Part shown: positions 50,865 through 62,983 of the stretch, piece after piece
Layout of the letters: each line of letters opens with the position of its first letter
Numbering within the stretch: position 1 is the stretch's first letter
Assembly (NCBI GenBank): GCA_963854835.1
Contig: OY978525.1
Span: forward strand, 17,454,309-17,518,308
Reading direction: 5' to 3'
DNA from: Megamerina dolium
Taxonomy: Eukaryota > Arthropoda > Insecta > Diptera > Megamerinidae
DNA length: 64,000 nt
Notes under the pieces: generated by a model
Database searches by the model: none
Seen by the model: only the letters and a program-made list of their open reading frames with translations
What the model was told of the DNA's origin: nothing
Program-made: the position numbers and the translations under genes

Positions 50865-53200
50865 TCCAAGGAGAGCTTCTTTCAGCGCCTCGAAGAAGCT
50901 TATGACCGCTGCCCCCGCCACGATATCAAAATCTTGCTTGGCGACTTTAATGCCAGGGTGGGCAAGGAAGGTACATTTGGTCCAACTGTCGGAAAATTCA
51001 GCCTCCACCAGAACACCTCCGATAACGGAATGAGGCTGATCGACTTCGCCGCAGCACGAAACACGGTAATTGGTTGTACCAGATTCCAGCATCTCGACAT
51101 CCACAAAGCGACATGGCTGTCTCCAGATCAACGTACAAGAAACCAAATTGATCATGTGGTGATTGACGGAAGGCATGCTTCCAGTGTGATGGACGTGAAA
51201 TCGATCCGTGGTGCCAACATCGACTCGGATCACTACCTTGTTGCAGCTAAGGTGCGCACACGCCTATGTGTCGCAAATAACAAGAGAAGTCCCACACAGA
51301 GAAAGCTCGACGTCAGTAAGCTGCGATCACCAGAGGCAGAAGATGCATTTTCCACTCGACTATCGGATCTGCTTATGCAGAACACTCCCCCACTTGATGA
51401 TACATGAGCACGGTGGACACATATATCCCACTCCATGACTACTGCTGCCGAGGAGGTAATCGGTTACTACCGGCCTCTGAGGAATGAGTGGTATGATCAG
51501 GAGTGTCGCGACGCTACCGCAGAGAAAGACGCCGCCTGCAGAAAAACCTTGCGTGCAGGCGCAACGCGAGCTGTTAAGGAGCGGTATAGAGAGAAAAGGA
51601 GTGCAGAGAGACATCTTTTCAGGCGCAAGAAGAGGGAGTTGGAAAGACGCGAGTGTGAGGAGATAGAGATGTGTATCGACAAGAATGAGACTCGAAAATT
51701 CTTTGAAAAGATCAAGCGTCTGAGTGGAGGTTTAAATCCCGGAGCCTCTTCTTGTCGTGATGGAAATGGGAATCTGGTTACGGATGTCCAGAGTGTACTG
51801 AGCCTATGGAAGGAACACTTTTCCACGTTACTGAATGGCGATGCTACGAACAATTCCGCCAGTGGAGGAGTTTGCCCGTTAACCCCAATTACAGATGTGG
51901 TGTTGATATTCCACCACCCGACTATGACGAGGTTGAAACGGCCATTTTACGCATACAAGGTTTTATCGAGCGTACTGTGTGAAAGGTTGAAGCCTATGCT
52001 TCAGACCTGGTATGGCTTCAGACCTGGTAAATCCACCATCGACCAGATTTTCACACTGCGCCAAATCCTGGAGAAGACCCAAGAAAAACAGATCGACACA
52101 CACCACCTATTTGTTGATTATAAAGCCGCTTTCGACAGTCCGGTAAGGGATTACCTCTACGCAACAATGTCTGAGTTCGGTATTCCTGCAAAGCTCATTC
52201 GACTTTGTAGAATAACACTGCATAACTCCCGTTGTGCAGTGAAAATTGGGAAGGACCTCTCCGCACCCTTTAATACCGAATGGGGTTTCAGACAAGGTGA
52301 TTCGTTATCGTGCGACTTCTTCAATCTTATTATGGAGAAAATAATACGAGCTGCTGATCTACGACATAATGGCACTATCTTCAACAAAAGTGTCATGCTG
52401 TTAGCGTATGCCGACGATATTGACATAATCGGCATGAACACGCGAGCAGTCAGTGCAGCATTCTCAGAGTTGGAAAGAGAGTCGCGTCGGATGGGTCTAA
52501 CGGTGAACGAGGGCAAGACGAAGTATCTAGTGTTAACAAACAAAGAGTCCCGGCGTCTTGGACAGCACGTCACTGTTGACAACTACGCTTTTGAAGTAGT
52601 AAGGGACTTTGTCTATCTTGGAACCAGCATTAACAGCAGTAATGACGTCAGCTTGCTAACAGGTGTTACTTTGGGCTGAGTAAGCAATTGAGAAGTCGAG
52701 CCCTCTCTCGAAGAACGAAAACTACACTCTACAAGTCTCTCATCATGCCTGTCCTAACATATGGCGCTGAAGTCTGGATAATTTCCACCTCGGATGAGCG
52801 AATTCTTGGGGTTTTCGAGAGAAAAGTCCTACGTAAGATCTTTGGACATATTTGCGTTGGTGGCGAGTACCGAATAAGGTACAACCATGAGCTGTATGAG
52901 CTGTATGCCGATATTGACATAGTAAATCGCATCAAAATCCAGCGGTTGCGCTGGCTAGGTCATCTCGAGCGAATGGAAGATCACACTCCAGCTAAGAAGA
53001 TGTTATATTCGGAACCCGCTGGAGGACGACGCAGAAGAGGAAGACCTAACCTCCGGTGGAAAGACCAAGTACTGGAGAACCTGACGGCGCTTGGAATTTC
53101 TAACTGGCGCCAGCTAGCGAAGAACAGAGATGGCGTGCGAAGCATGTTATTTTCGGCCTAAATCGATATTCGGTTGTTATGGCCACATAAGAAGAAGAAG
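50865..53200 (+). pseudogene. RTE-clade retrotransposon, 5'-truncated copy (C3) with internal deletions
   Basis: The copy is flanked by the 12-bp duplication AACAATTTAACT (50853-50864 and 53201-53212). It starts inside the endonuclease at CCAAGGAGAGC and ends GGCCACATAAG plus a GAA tail, not TAAG. Damage: TGA at 51405 replaces the Cys codon of the DDTCARW block. A one-base loss near 51897 and a deletion joining GCCATTTTA to CGCATACAAGG remove the RT fingers. A short deletion beside the repeated CTTCAGACCTGGTA lies at 51999-52029. A 25-bp deletion between short repeats near 52655 shifts frame. Motif A, motif B and YADD remain in the frame 51435-52679, and the C terminus in 52688-53161. Not functional. 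Confidence 0.92.
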
Positions 53201-53301
53201 AACAATTTAACTGCAGATTCATTTTTGTTTTTTATTCTATTATCAGATATTATAATATTATTTTTTGTACGGTATATTTTTTTTTACAAACGGTTTTTTA
53301 T

Positions 53302-54015
53302 TATACCTTTTTCTGGCTCAAAAAATCGAAAAAAATTTTATGATTTTCTTTTTATGTACATACTTTTAACAATTTTTCTGCAAAATTTCATAGAGATCAG
53401 GGCACTAGAACCTAAGATACAGCCGTTCATAGCGCGCGGTGTCCATAACTACCTAATGTCCACATAAAACTTTAAACGCGATTATTTCGGAATCGCATTT
53501 TTGAGAAAAGGTCATTGCGGTGAGCACGATATCTCGGTAACCACTACAGCGATCGAATTTTGGCGGATTGTTTGTATATACAATAGCTAGTTCGTGAACG
53601 AAGGAATTTTATTTTTGAAAAATTTTTCTATTTTTTTGGGCAAAAAACTAAATTATTCGACCTCGAAAAATCGACATTTTTGAAAAAAAATTCACTGTAA
53701 CTGTAAAAATTTTTTTTTCGTAAAAACCTTCGTTCACGAACTAGGTAACACTATATACTAACGTAATTTTTTTTTTATTTTCAGTTGAGCCGTTTCCTTG
53801 TTTTCATGCTCACCGTTAGCCACTACTGAAAAAAGGAGTTCTGCGGCAAGGACTATAACTTCCACAATTATTAAAATTTTCACTCGAAATTTTATATGAA
53901 TTTACTTAAGGACACGTACGTTAATAAAATTTGTATTGTATTTGAATAAAACAATGGTAACATGCTTAAAAAAAAATAATAAAAAACCCTGTATTTCTCT
54001 GGAGAAAAAGGTATA
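53302..54015. mobile_element. Candidate 714-bp MITE in the duplicated unit
   Basis: TATACCTTTTTCT (53302-53314) and its inverse AGAAAAAGGTATA (54003-54015) bound sequence that is absent from the sister unit (54253-54298). Inside is a perfect 18-bp inverted pair: CTAGTTCGTGAACGAAGG at 53587-53604 and its complement at 53727-53744. A TTTAAACGCG block near 53470 resembles one in the MITE at 3668-4404. No coding capacity was found, and the 97-codon frame at 53174 is T-rich noise. The superfamily is unknown, and the target duplication may be TA. Confidence 0.6.
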
Positions 54016-54096
54016 TAACCCCATAATGTATGTGACTATGTACGATACTACCGCTTTTTGCATTGAAAAGGAAAATATATAAAAAAAAATTGATTT

Positions 54097-54253
54097 AAAT
54101 AAATTATTTTTTATTTTACATAATCATTTGATTTCAATTCAATATTGCTTTATTGCACCTACATAATTATTTTCTGTAACAATTTAACTGCAGTTTCATT
54201 TTTGTTTTTATTCTATTATCAGATATTATAATATTATTTTTTGTACGATATTT
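54097..54253. repeat. Unoccupied paralogue of the RTE C3 insertion site
   Basis: This stretch matches 50772-50864 joined to 53213-53280, that is, the flanks of RTE copy C3, and carries AACAATTTAACT only once (54178-54189). A second shared block, TGTATGTGACTATGTAC through TTGATTT, lies at 54026-54096 and again near 54298-54385. The region is therefore a two-unit tandem duplication, with one unit split by the RTE. Confidence 0.88.
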
Positions 54254-54399
54254 TATTATTATTTTTTTTTATTATAAATACATTAACTCGTTCTTTAATG
54301 TATGTGACTATGTACTACTATAGTACGATACTATTGCTTTTTGCATTGAAAAGAAAAGTAGTAAAAACAAAAAAATTGATTTAAATAAAATATCGAAAC

Positions 54400-56019
54400 A
54401 ATCCACAATAAAAATGATTTCAACTGTTGCTGACAGTTATATTAATGCGCTTATTATGATTACATATTAATGTTATTACATATATGTATATGTACATGAT
54501 GTTTGTTGATTATTGTTCTCGCTTAGCATTAATTATAACCTGAAAGTATTTTAAATAAATTTCAACGCATAATTAATCACGCTGTTGTTGCTATATTTAA
54601 TTGTGTAATTTTGTTTGACTTAATTTTTTATGAATTTTTGCATTTTTGTTCTTTTTTTTGCATTTAACATAAAAGTCACGTTGTTTAATTATGTGTGTCA
54701 TATAATATATGTATATTTTATTTAATAATTACTCTGTTTTTTTTTTTCTAATTGAATCTACAGTTAGTCTAAAAATTGATCATTATTCGTTTCAATTTAC
54801 TTTTAAATGCTAAACAAATTGTGTCAATTAAAAAAATTTTTTTTCTAAAGGGTATCTACTGAATGGATACATGGATTAATTGTGTTAGCATTTTTTTCGA
54901 TTTTCTTGCAAACATATTTGCAATAATGTCGAAAAAATGTGTGGAATTTGATTTCCGACATTATTCCAAAGATTTTTGCAATAATTTCGAAACTAAAATG
55001 TACCAATTTACATTTTCGTAATGGGATTTTGTTTCAAATTCCCCCAAAAAATTGCTTCTAATTAAAATTTAAATATGGGAAGGGCACATGAAGCTATTGG
55101 ATTCTTGCATGGCCGAGACGAATAATATTTTGTATTTTAATCACTTCTTCCAAATGACTTTTTTTTTGGGAGACACTATATGTTTATATTGTTTTGGTAA
55201 ACACAATAATAATACAATAATAGTTTTCAATAATTAGTTATTAAATATTGAAATCCCACGAATCCGATCTCAATTCGCAAAATTATAATTACAATGTTGT
55301 TCTGTTAGTTTTCTTTACTATTTTTTTTTTTTTTTGCAAAATAATCATGAATATTGAATAGATTCTTTAATACAATTTGTATTGTACTTACAGTATTTAC
55401 GTATAATATAAGAATATATACCAACAGTAGATACATATATAATATTTATTTAATTAATTTAATTTCCTTTCTTTCACTGCTGTGGCATTCACGGATGGAC
55501 ATTGTCTGTGTTATAATCATTGATGCATTATAAATACAGCAACATATTCGTACACAATCATATTATATATGGCAAATGTACGAGTAGTGTTCTTTGGAAC
55601 ATGTACACTTGTAAATGTATGTAAACTTTATGATTTAATCAATCAAATTAATTTTAATGCTCAAAAGGTATGAGTATTTTTATAAATTAATGTAAATACA
55701 TAACGCATACAGGCATAAAAATCGATATATTGTATATTACAATATATCCATGCAAGTGAGTAACAAACGCTGTTGCATAATACATATCCGGTTATATTTA
55801 ATTTTTCCATGATTTCCTTGTGACAGCAACTGTTGTCAATGTTTAAACATTTTATGCGATATATAGAAATGTATGTGGAAATTAAAAGTACTCCTTAACT
55901 TTATGAAAAATTATATATGGATATGGATAAAGGTTCACCCTTTTTTCCATGAATGCATCAAAAAAGGCAGACAAAATTTCGGGCATTCAAAAACCCCTTT
56001 CGTGGTACTCGCGACTTCG
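54400..56019. other. No gene seen; AT-rich spacer
   Basis: Very AT-rich, with T runs near 54738 and 55320. No exon or bounded repeat recognised. Confidence 0.5.
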
Positions 56020-56021
56020 TA

Positions 56022-58947
56022 GAGGGCGGTTCCAAAACTACAAATTTGGGAAAATTTTTCTTTATTTCTCAACATAATCTCCTTTTAGCTCTATACACTT
56101 TTCGCAGCGATATTCTATAGCTTCGATACCTTGTTTATAGCATGAACTGTCTAGCTAATTAAAATAGCCATCAATCGCAGACTCCACCTCCTCATTGTTC
56201 TCAAATCTTCTTACACCAAGCCAGTTTTTCAAATTTGGCTAAATCTGGCGAATAAGATGCGTGCTGAAGCAATTCGGTCTTTAATTCATTGATTGTCTTG
56301 ATAAAACAACATTTCCTTTTTCCCCAAATGCGGCCTTTTTTCTTTAATTTCATTACTTAAACGCTGCAACAAATTAGCATAATACTCGCGGTTGATTGTT
56401 TTTCCTTTTTGAAGATAATCAATAAAAATTATCTCACGTGTATCTCAAAAAACAGACGCCATAACCTTGCCTGCAGATGGAACTGTCTTCGCCTTCTTTG
56501 GACACGATTCTCCCCTTTCAGTCCACTGTTTTGACTGCTTCTTTGTCTCAGGTGTGAAGTGGTGGACCCATGTCTCATCCATGGTTACGAATCGACCCAA
56601 AAACTCAGCTTTATTACTGTGAAACATCGCCAAACACTCTATAGAAACATCTTCACGACGTTGTTTTTGTTCATCCAATATCATTTTGTGGATTTTCTTA
56701 ACCATTTCTGGCGTGGCCAGAACTACGGTGTCTTGGCATCTGGTACGACGAAGGAGCAGACTCCCCCAGAGTAGAATCAAGTTCGGCTTTAATATTCGTT
56801 GGACTGAGACCATTCAAATGAAAGTATTGAATTACATAACGGTGACCAATTTTTTCCATATTTACAAATTCACTAAGGTCTTTAACTTTAGATGGCTCCA
56901 AAAAAAAAATCTCCTTACAGTCGGCTGGGGCCGACCAAATTATACCCTGCATATGTAGAGATATATATAAAAAGTTTGCTCGTATATCCATCCTTTTCTT
57001 CCACTACTTTGTATAGGGCCTACATTAAGAAGCAGACGTACCTCACCAATTTTGGAGGATCAATTTCTGCCTATAATACTAAACTACATAGGTTGCAATG
57101 GGTTGACCTAGGCGTATTAATTAGAAAGTTATGGGTGTTTTAATGTTTAAGATAAATTCGAGACTTTATACGGAAGATATATAAAAAGTGGGCGTGACGT
57201 ATCTCCTTCTGGTATATCTAATTAATTTTTCAATATCAATCCACACCTTAAATTTGGTTGTCCTACGCTAAATGGTTTGTAAGTTATGGAGCTTAAAAGT
57301 TTTAGTTTAATTCCCTTGACTTTGTATGGGAGACCCATGAAGGAGTGGGCGTGGCACACTGATTTTCTGCCAGATTTTTGCCGACTACGATATTAATTTA
57401 AGTGTCAATTATGGTAATTTTAGGCAGAAGTATGCCGAAGTTACAGCTGTTTCAATTTAAAATTTGTATGGGGGCTACAATAAACAGTGGGTGTGGTGCG
57501 CCCATTTTCTGTGAGCCTAGTTGCTCGTACAATACTAATCCATACCTTAAATCTCGTTGTCCTACGCTAAATGGTTTGTAAGTTATGGAGCTTAAAAGTT
57601 TTAGTTTAATTCCCTTGACTTTGTATGGGAGACTCATGAAGGAGTGGGCGTGGCACACTGATTTTCTGCCAGATTTTTGCCGACTATGATATTAATCCAA
57701 GTGTCAATTATGGTTATTTTAGGCAGAAGATTGCCGAAATTACAGCTGTTTCAATTTAAAATTTGTATGGGGGCTACAATAAACAGTGGGCGTGGCGCGC
57801 CCATTTCAAGTAAGTCTAGTTGCTCGTACAATACTATTCTATGCCTTAAATCTCGTTGTCCTACGCTAAATGGTTTGTAAGTTATGGAGCTTAAAAGTTT
57901 TAGTTTAATTCCCTTGACTTTGTATGGGAGACTCATGAAGGAGTGCGCGTGGCACACTGATTTTCTGCCAGATTTTTGCCGACTATGATATTAATTTAAG
58001 TGTCAATTATGGTTATTTTAGGCAGAAGATTGCCGAAGTTACAGCTGTTTCAATTTAAAATTTGTATGGGGGCTACGATAAACAGTGGGCGTGGTGAGCC
58101 CATTTTCTGTGAGCCTAGTTGCTCGTGGAATACTAATCCACACCTTAAATCTCGTTATTCTACGCTGAATAGTTTGCAAGTTATAACCGGTAACATTTTT
58201 TTTAATTTCCGCAACTTTGTATGGGAGACCCAAAAAGGAGTGGGCTTGGCACACTGATTTTCTGCCATATTATTTCCGACTACCATGTTAATCTAAGTGT
58301 CAATTATGGTTATTCTGGACAGAAGATTGTAGAAGTTACAGCTGTTTCAATTTAAAAGAAGTACAGACACTTTGTATGAGAGCTACGCTAAAAAGTAGTC
58401 GTGGCTCAACCACTTTGGGCGAGGTTATATAGTGGTATAATAGAAGTCTATGTGCCAAATATTGTTGTCCCAAGTCGTATATTATGTGAGTTATAGCAAG
58501 TTAAAGATTTTGAAAATTTCGAGGTTAGTCGCTTTGAATGCTTGGTGTGGGCGTGGTTATTGACCGATCATGCCCAATATCAATCCCCTCCGTACTCTTG
58601 GATCATAGATTACTTATGCCAAATTTCATCGAAATAGTTCAATATTTACTCAAGTTATCGTGCGAACCAGCCAGGTGACAGACAGACGGACGGAAGGACA
58701 TCGTTAAATCGAAAATTTAATCGACGCTGATCATGTCGACGCTCATCTATGTCTATATCTCCGGAGATTCCTTCAAGTGGACACAAACATCTGACCGAAA
58801 TGAATATACCATGCATATTGCATTATGCAGGGTATAAAAATTCTTAAAACATATATTTTATAAGGTTGCCACTTTTCACCAAAGTAATTTTTTTCAAACT
58901 ACTGCCGCCATCTATATGTCATTTCGGGTAGTTCTGGGATCGCCCTC
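56022..58947 (-). pseudogene. mariner element with both ends, split by a 1.9-kb insertion
   Basis: The ends GAGGGCGGTTCCAAAACTAC (56022-56041) and, on the other strand, GAGGGCGATCCCAGAACTAC (58928-58947) are inverted repeats next to TA. The reverse-strand transposase starts near 56860 with MEKIGHRYVIQYFHLNGLSP, then IKAELDSTLGESAPS. After an internal deletion it continues TPEMVKKIHKMILDEQKQRR, VSIECLAMFHSNKAEFLGRF, VTMDETWVHHFTPETKKQS (first catalytic Asp) and KTVPSAGKVMASVF. A stop follows, then YLQKGKTINREYYANLLQRL and a decayed C terminus down to about 56150. The second catalytic block is degraded. The 1931-bp repeat at 56910-58840 sits in the 5' leader, so the mariner itself is about 1 kb. 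Confidence 0.87.
56910..58840 (-). mobile_element. 1.93-kb DINE-1/Helentron-like non-autonomous element (copy 2)
   Basis: It is collinear with the element at 48412-50348: the same hairpin, the same 13-bp subterminal inverted repeats and four tandem units of about 298 bp (GGAGTGGGCGTGG or variants near 57342, 57642, 57940 and 58238). Its GACG run is much shorter (about 58685-58697). It inserted between poly-A and TTCTTAAAAC of a mariner 5' leader with no visible target duplication, as expected of rolling-circle elements. The two copies differ at scattered sites, so both are older than the young RTE copies. Confidence 0.78.
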
Positions 58948-58949
58948 TA

Positions 58950-59677
58950 TATATGGTTTTGCACAATTGCAAAAAAATCAAATATTTCCAATCCGAGTAA
59001 TTTCTTTTAGCTTCGTTCGCCATTGGCATGAAGATATAGTCAAAGTTAGGATTATTTTAAATTTAGAACCGGCATTTTGACAGAATTTTGTATAGAAAAT
59101 ATGTCAAATAAGTCGATTCTAACTTTAACCCTTAAATACCCACTCTGCATCTTTAAAGATACAACCATTTAAAAAGCTTTTATTTCTCTACTATTTCACA
59201 CCAAAAGCCGCCAAAGGCATATCATTATAATGAGAAAACTTAAGCGCTTCGAGGTAAAACAAAAATTTCCCAAATTTGTTACAGTTGTAAGAAAATTTGA
59301 TCATGAAAGTAAAAAAAAATATCGAAAAATTAAATAAAGGCAAATTATTGCAGTAAAATATTTGAACACAAATATACTTATGGGACTATTAAACAAATAT
59401 GTAATTGTGCTAAAATATATTATTTAACGGTTTATGCAGCTTGAACCAATTCCGTGCTCCACCTTCTTTACGCAATAAAATATAACGGTTGTAAATTTAA
59501 ACATTTTTCATTCTGTTTGCTTTTATATTGAAAATATGAAAGTTCGATGTATTTTTCATATGAAATTTATTTCTTGAAGCGTTTGCGTAGAAAGTTTCGA
59601 TGTGCGACACATAATGAAGTCTACGGAGGTAGAAATATATTTTATATACAATATATATAAGTAAAAACGCCTATACC
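58950..59677. other. No gene seen; AT-rich spacer
   Basis: No coding similarity recognised. This is the 5' side of the open frame that follows. Confidence 0.45.
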
Positions 59678-60013
59678 ATGGCCGACTATATTACAGTGGA
59701 TGGAATCAAGATGTCTAAAGATGAAATGTGAGTTATCTTGTGTTACACTAATGAGATTGGTTATGAAAATACTGTTGATTTACAAGACGAGCTTGAAGAT
59801 TTGAAGCAGACACCCGAGAAGGTTCCTACAAAGTATAACTTGCAAGTAATCGTTGATGATTTTCATGATGAAATTGATCTGAATGGTTCCTTGAACGATT
59901 CCCTTGTAATAGCGACCGGGGAAGCTGAGGGATGTACCTATCATCTCACGACTTACAAATTCATTTCCTTAAACATTCCAATTTTAGTTATTGATCTTTG
60001 CTTTGGAATTTGA
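59678..60013 (+). pseudogene. Unrecognised open frame with an in-frame stop
   Basis: An ATG in a fair Kozak context (ATACCATGG) opens MADYITVDGIKMSKDEM, then TGA at 59729. The same frame then stays open for another 93 codons: YTNEIGYENTVDLQDELEDL, VPTKYNLQVIVDDFHDEIDL, LVIATGEAEGCTYHL, ending at 60013. The sequence is acidic and of normal complexity, unlike the T-rich noise frames nearby. A GTGAGT donor overlaps the TGA, and a CTAAT branch-like site follows. I tested the nearby AG acceptors by eye and none restored this frame. I do not recognise the family. It may be a decayed retrocopy, a transposon gene fragment or an exon with a distant partner. Confidence 0.35.
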
Positions 60014-60185
60014 AATATTTATTTGGAAGGAAGTAAATCTTCAATATACTGATGCGGAAATTCAATTTAAACACTATATTAGTATACCCGTTGAAGTCTT
60101 GGAAACTCTCTTTCAAGCGTTGTCGTACCTATTTCCAAGATTTTTGGAGCTAAAAATATTTTTTTTTTTCAACTTTAAGCTTTAA

Positions 60186-60894
60186 TTTGTAAATTCAATT
60201 AAAACTCGCGAGTTTTTATTCGTGAATTAACACGACCCAACCCCATCACCATTCCAGCAACAACCACAGCTGTCTCGTCTATAACGTATTTGTATTTTTG
60301 CAGGACTATATGCACTAGATCGTATAAATGTTAAATTTGAAAATTTGTATTATTCTGTCATTGTTAAGTTCAAGACGAAGCAAAACAATTTTGATTGTAG
60401 TTCTTCAACGCATTAATGAATGAGAAAACCTAAATTCGAATGTCGATATGTAATGACCACTCTAATACCAGTATATACATCCATATCTCTGTAAGTATAT
60501 ATTTTAATCAATTAATATGACTGATTTCGATAAAATTTCCTTTTTCGATCAACATAATATGAGCGTGTTTTATATAAGTATAGATGCGTATAGTAATTAA
60601 TATAAATAACTTTGTGACAAGCAATTATGAAAAACCATTTAAGAAGTGATAACTATCTTTTATAATTATTTTCAATGATCGTTTAAATTAAAGTACTGAT
60701 TTTAATCGATATGTCATATACAGTGTATGCTATTTAAACAATTCGAATATGAAATCTGTTAACATGCTGCCTGTACTTTCGCCACTTATTCATGTTTTTG
60801 TTAGAAATTTGTAGGAAATTTAAAATGGAATGGTTATAAATATGTGAAAACTTTCAATAGACTTTGTCAGAAAACATTTCAATCAATCAATCAC
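60186..60894. other. No gene seen; AT-rich spacer
   Basis: No exon or bounded repeat recognised. Confidence 0.45.
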
Positions 60895-61690
60895 AAGAGA
60901 GTGTGACGTTGGAGTAAGGACATAATCCTTGTTCATCAAGTGGACCACGGGAAGCAAGACCAAGGCCTGTTAGAGGATATGAGCCCTACGACTGATACCT
61001 CTGGGGGTCAACCACAAGTGTTACGGGCACTGCGACCAAACGTGGTATTTTATATAGATGCCAGTCTATGACACTAGAATCTCCAAGTCTGGCCAAGGCC
61101 CGATATTCACGACATTCATCCTCCTCCAGACATAGTCTACACTCCGTGTCAGAGGATAGTCCCGTTTTGTGGAGGTGGTATTTTAACTAGTTATGTCCTC
61201 AGAGATAGCCGGTTATTAGGCGTAAGTTTGTTCTGCTACGACTAATTCTGTCAAAAGCGGCATCGAAGCTGAAGAGAGTATTCGCTTGGCGGAAACCTGT
61301 CGAATTTGTCCATTGTAGTAGGTATTTGTCGTGATAATGTTATTCGATCAGAGCTTTGGCCGACGCCCAGCTTATACCGCAGAAAGGTTCTGGGCCCGTC
61401 AGTGGAGAAGACGAACCAGCTCTCGCTAGTTCGTCCACCACTTCATTGCCCTCAATTCCATTGTGTCCCGGCACCCAACATAATGTGACCTTATTTCGCA
61501 TAGAGAGTTTTTGTAGGATAAGGAAGCATTCGGTGACTAGTTTTGAGAAGAACTTCCATGAGGAGACAGATTTGATGGCATCTTGGCAGTCTGAGCAAAT
61601 AAGAATGCGTGCTCCTTTGAGCTCTTGGCATGTAGATGACGTTCACAAAGTTTTATGGCATGTATTTCTGTTTGGAAAAGTTGGATAACG
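60895..61690 (-). pseudogene. I/LOA-type retrotransposon fossil: RNase H and C-terminal Cys block, reverse strand
   Basis: Reverse-strand frames run FQTEIHAIKLCERHLHAKSS (catalytic Glu), ILICSDCQDAIKSVSSW (catalytic Asp), CWVPGHNGIEGNEVVDELAR and SSPLTGPEPFCG. LRLITGYL and SDTECRLCLEEDE, a C-terminal Cys-containing block, follow. The catalytic Asp of the VVDELAR block is kept, unlike the copy at 29.9 kb. Stops and frameshifts are present. The plus-strand frame at 61356-61688 is only its antisense. Confidence 0.75.
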
Positions 61691-62823
61691 GAAGAATAAA
61701 ATGAAAATATAATATTATATTGGCTAGACGGGCGATTGAACCCTTTACTTACACTTTAGAAGTACCCATTAAAATAATATCGAACATATGATTGATTGAC
61801 TTTTTGACAGATTTTTGTATTGGATATTGGATATATACCAAAAATGTCGATTCGAAGTTTTAGATGATACTAATTTAGACCATAAATTTTAGTTTCATGT
61901 GATTTTTATTCTGCAAATGAAACTCTCTAGGTTTTCAAGTGTTGCATACTTTCAAAAACGAATTGAATGAAAATCTTGCAAAAATATGCATACTTTTAAG
62001 AAGGTACGAACATGGTTAAGAAAGCTATGGCAAGGTGGAAAAAATTAACCACTCTCAAATTCACAAAAATCATGTAAAATCTTTATGCTTGAAAGTTGGC
62101 TGAATCTATAGAAATCCCTCTCACGGCCAAACAGTATTGACATGTTCAATAATCTCTGTAATCGCTGTGCAGAAAATTTAAACAAAATTTTTACAAATTA
62201 AAAAATATAACCCGTAAGATACATTTATCAATTCATTTCAACCTAAGCGTCTCTTCCCAGACACTATTCTAATAAAGGTGTATGGGATATGTGAATATGT
62301 AGTCGAAGTTTTTGAAAGAAGGAAAACCTCTTAGTGATTGTTCCTTACTATATACACACTTATTTGCTATAATAGTACATATTTATTATCAAATAAATGA
62401 TCATTAATCTTTAAAGATTATTGAAATTTCTGTACCGCTTAGACATAATATATTATGTAGAGGCTAAACAATGTGTAGGGTTGACCTTGGGTTCTAAGTA
62501 TATACTATATGAGTGTATGAGTATATTGATTCCATTTTATGATTTTCATATAATAATTATATTTAAATATTTAGCTAATGGTAATATTAAAGCTAAAAAT
62601 ATATTTACTAAAATTCTAAATACCTCAATATAACCAATTCATGTACATACATATATGATTTATATACAATTATTTGTTATTAAAGAGAATTAAAAAATCA
62701 TTAAGATTTTGATCTTAAAATTGATGGGGTGAAAAAAATTCAAAACAAAACTATATATATATATATATTCTAAACATGCGAAAATGATTGGAAAATTGTA
62801 TGTGTATTCATCAAAACCGCAGC
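61691..62823. other. No gene seen; upstream region of the OBP gene
   Basis: A short TA repeat lies at 62751-62768. The open frame at 62421-62633 has no recognisable domain. Control sequences of the OBP gene may lie here, but I see no known motif. Confidence 0.45.
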
Positions 62824-62830
62824 TATAAAT
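62824..62830 (+). promoter_or_regulatory. Candidate TATA box of the OBP gene
   Basis: TATAAAT lies about 30 bp before an initiator-like CATCAATAG (near 62853-62861), which would give a 5' leader of about 127 nt. A second TATAAATA at 62969 is only 8 bp upstream of the proposed ATG, too close to serve it. Inference only. Confidence 0.35.
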
Positions 62831-62983
62831 GAAGCTTACAAACGGCCATTGCCATCAATAGTATTGATTTTTGTTACGTTCAATTTCAATCAATTTGAAA
62901 TCTATTTCATAGAAGATTGACGAATAAATCTACAATAATAGTGAAAGAACACATGTGTAAAATTTCCATATAAATATCTTTTA

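Noticed and set aside
61356..61688. 110-codon plus-strand open frame
   Set aside because: Antisense of the RNase H domain of an I-type fossil.
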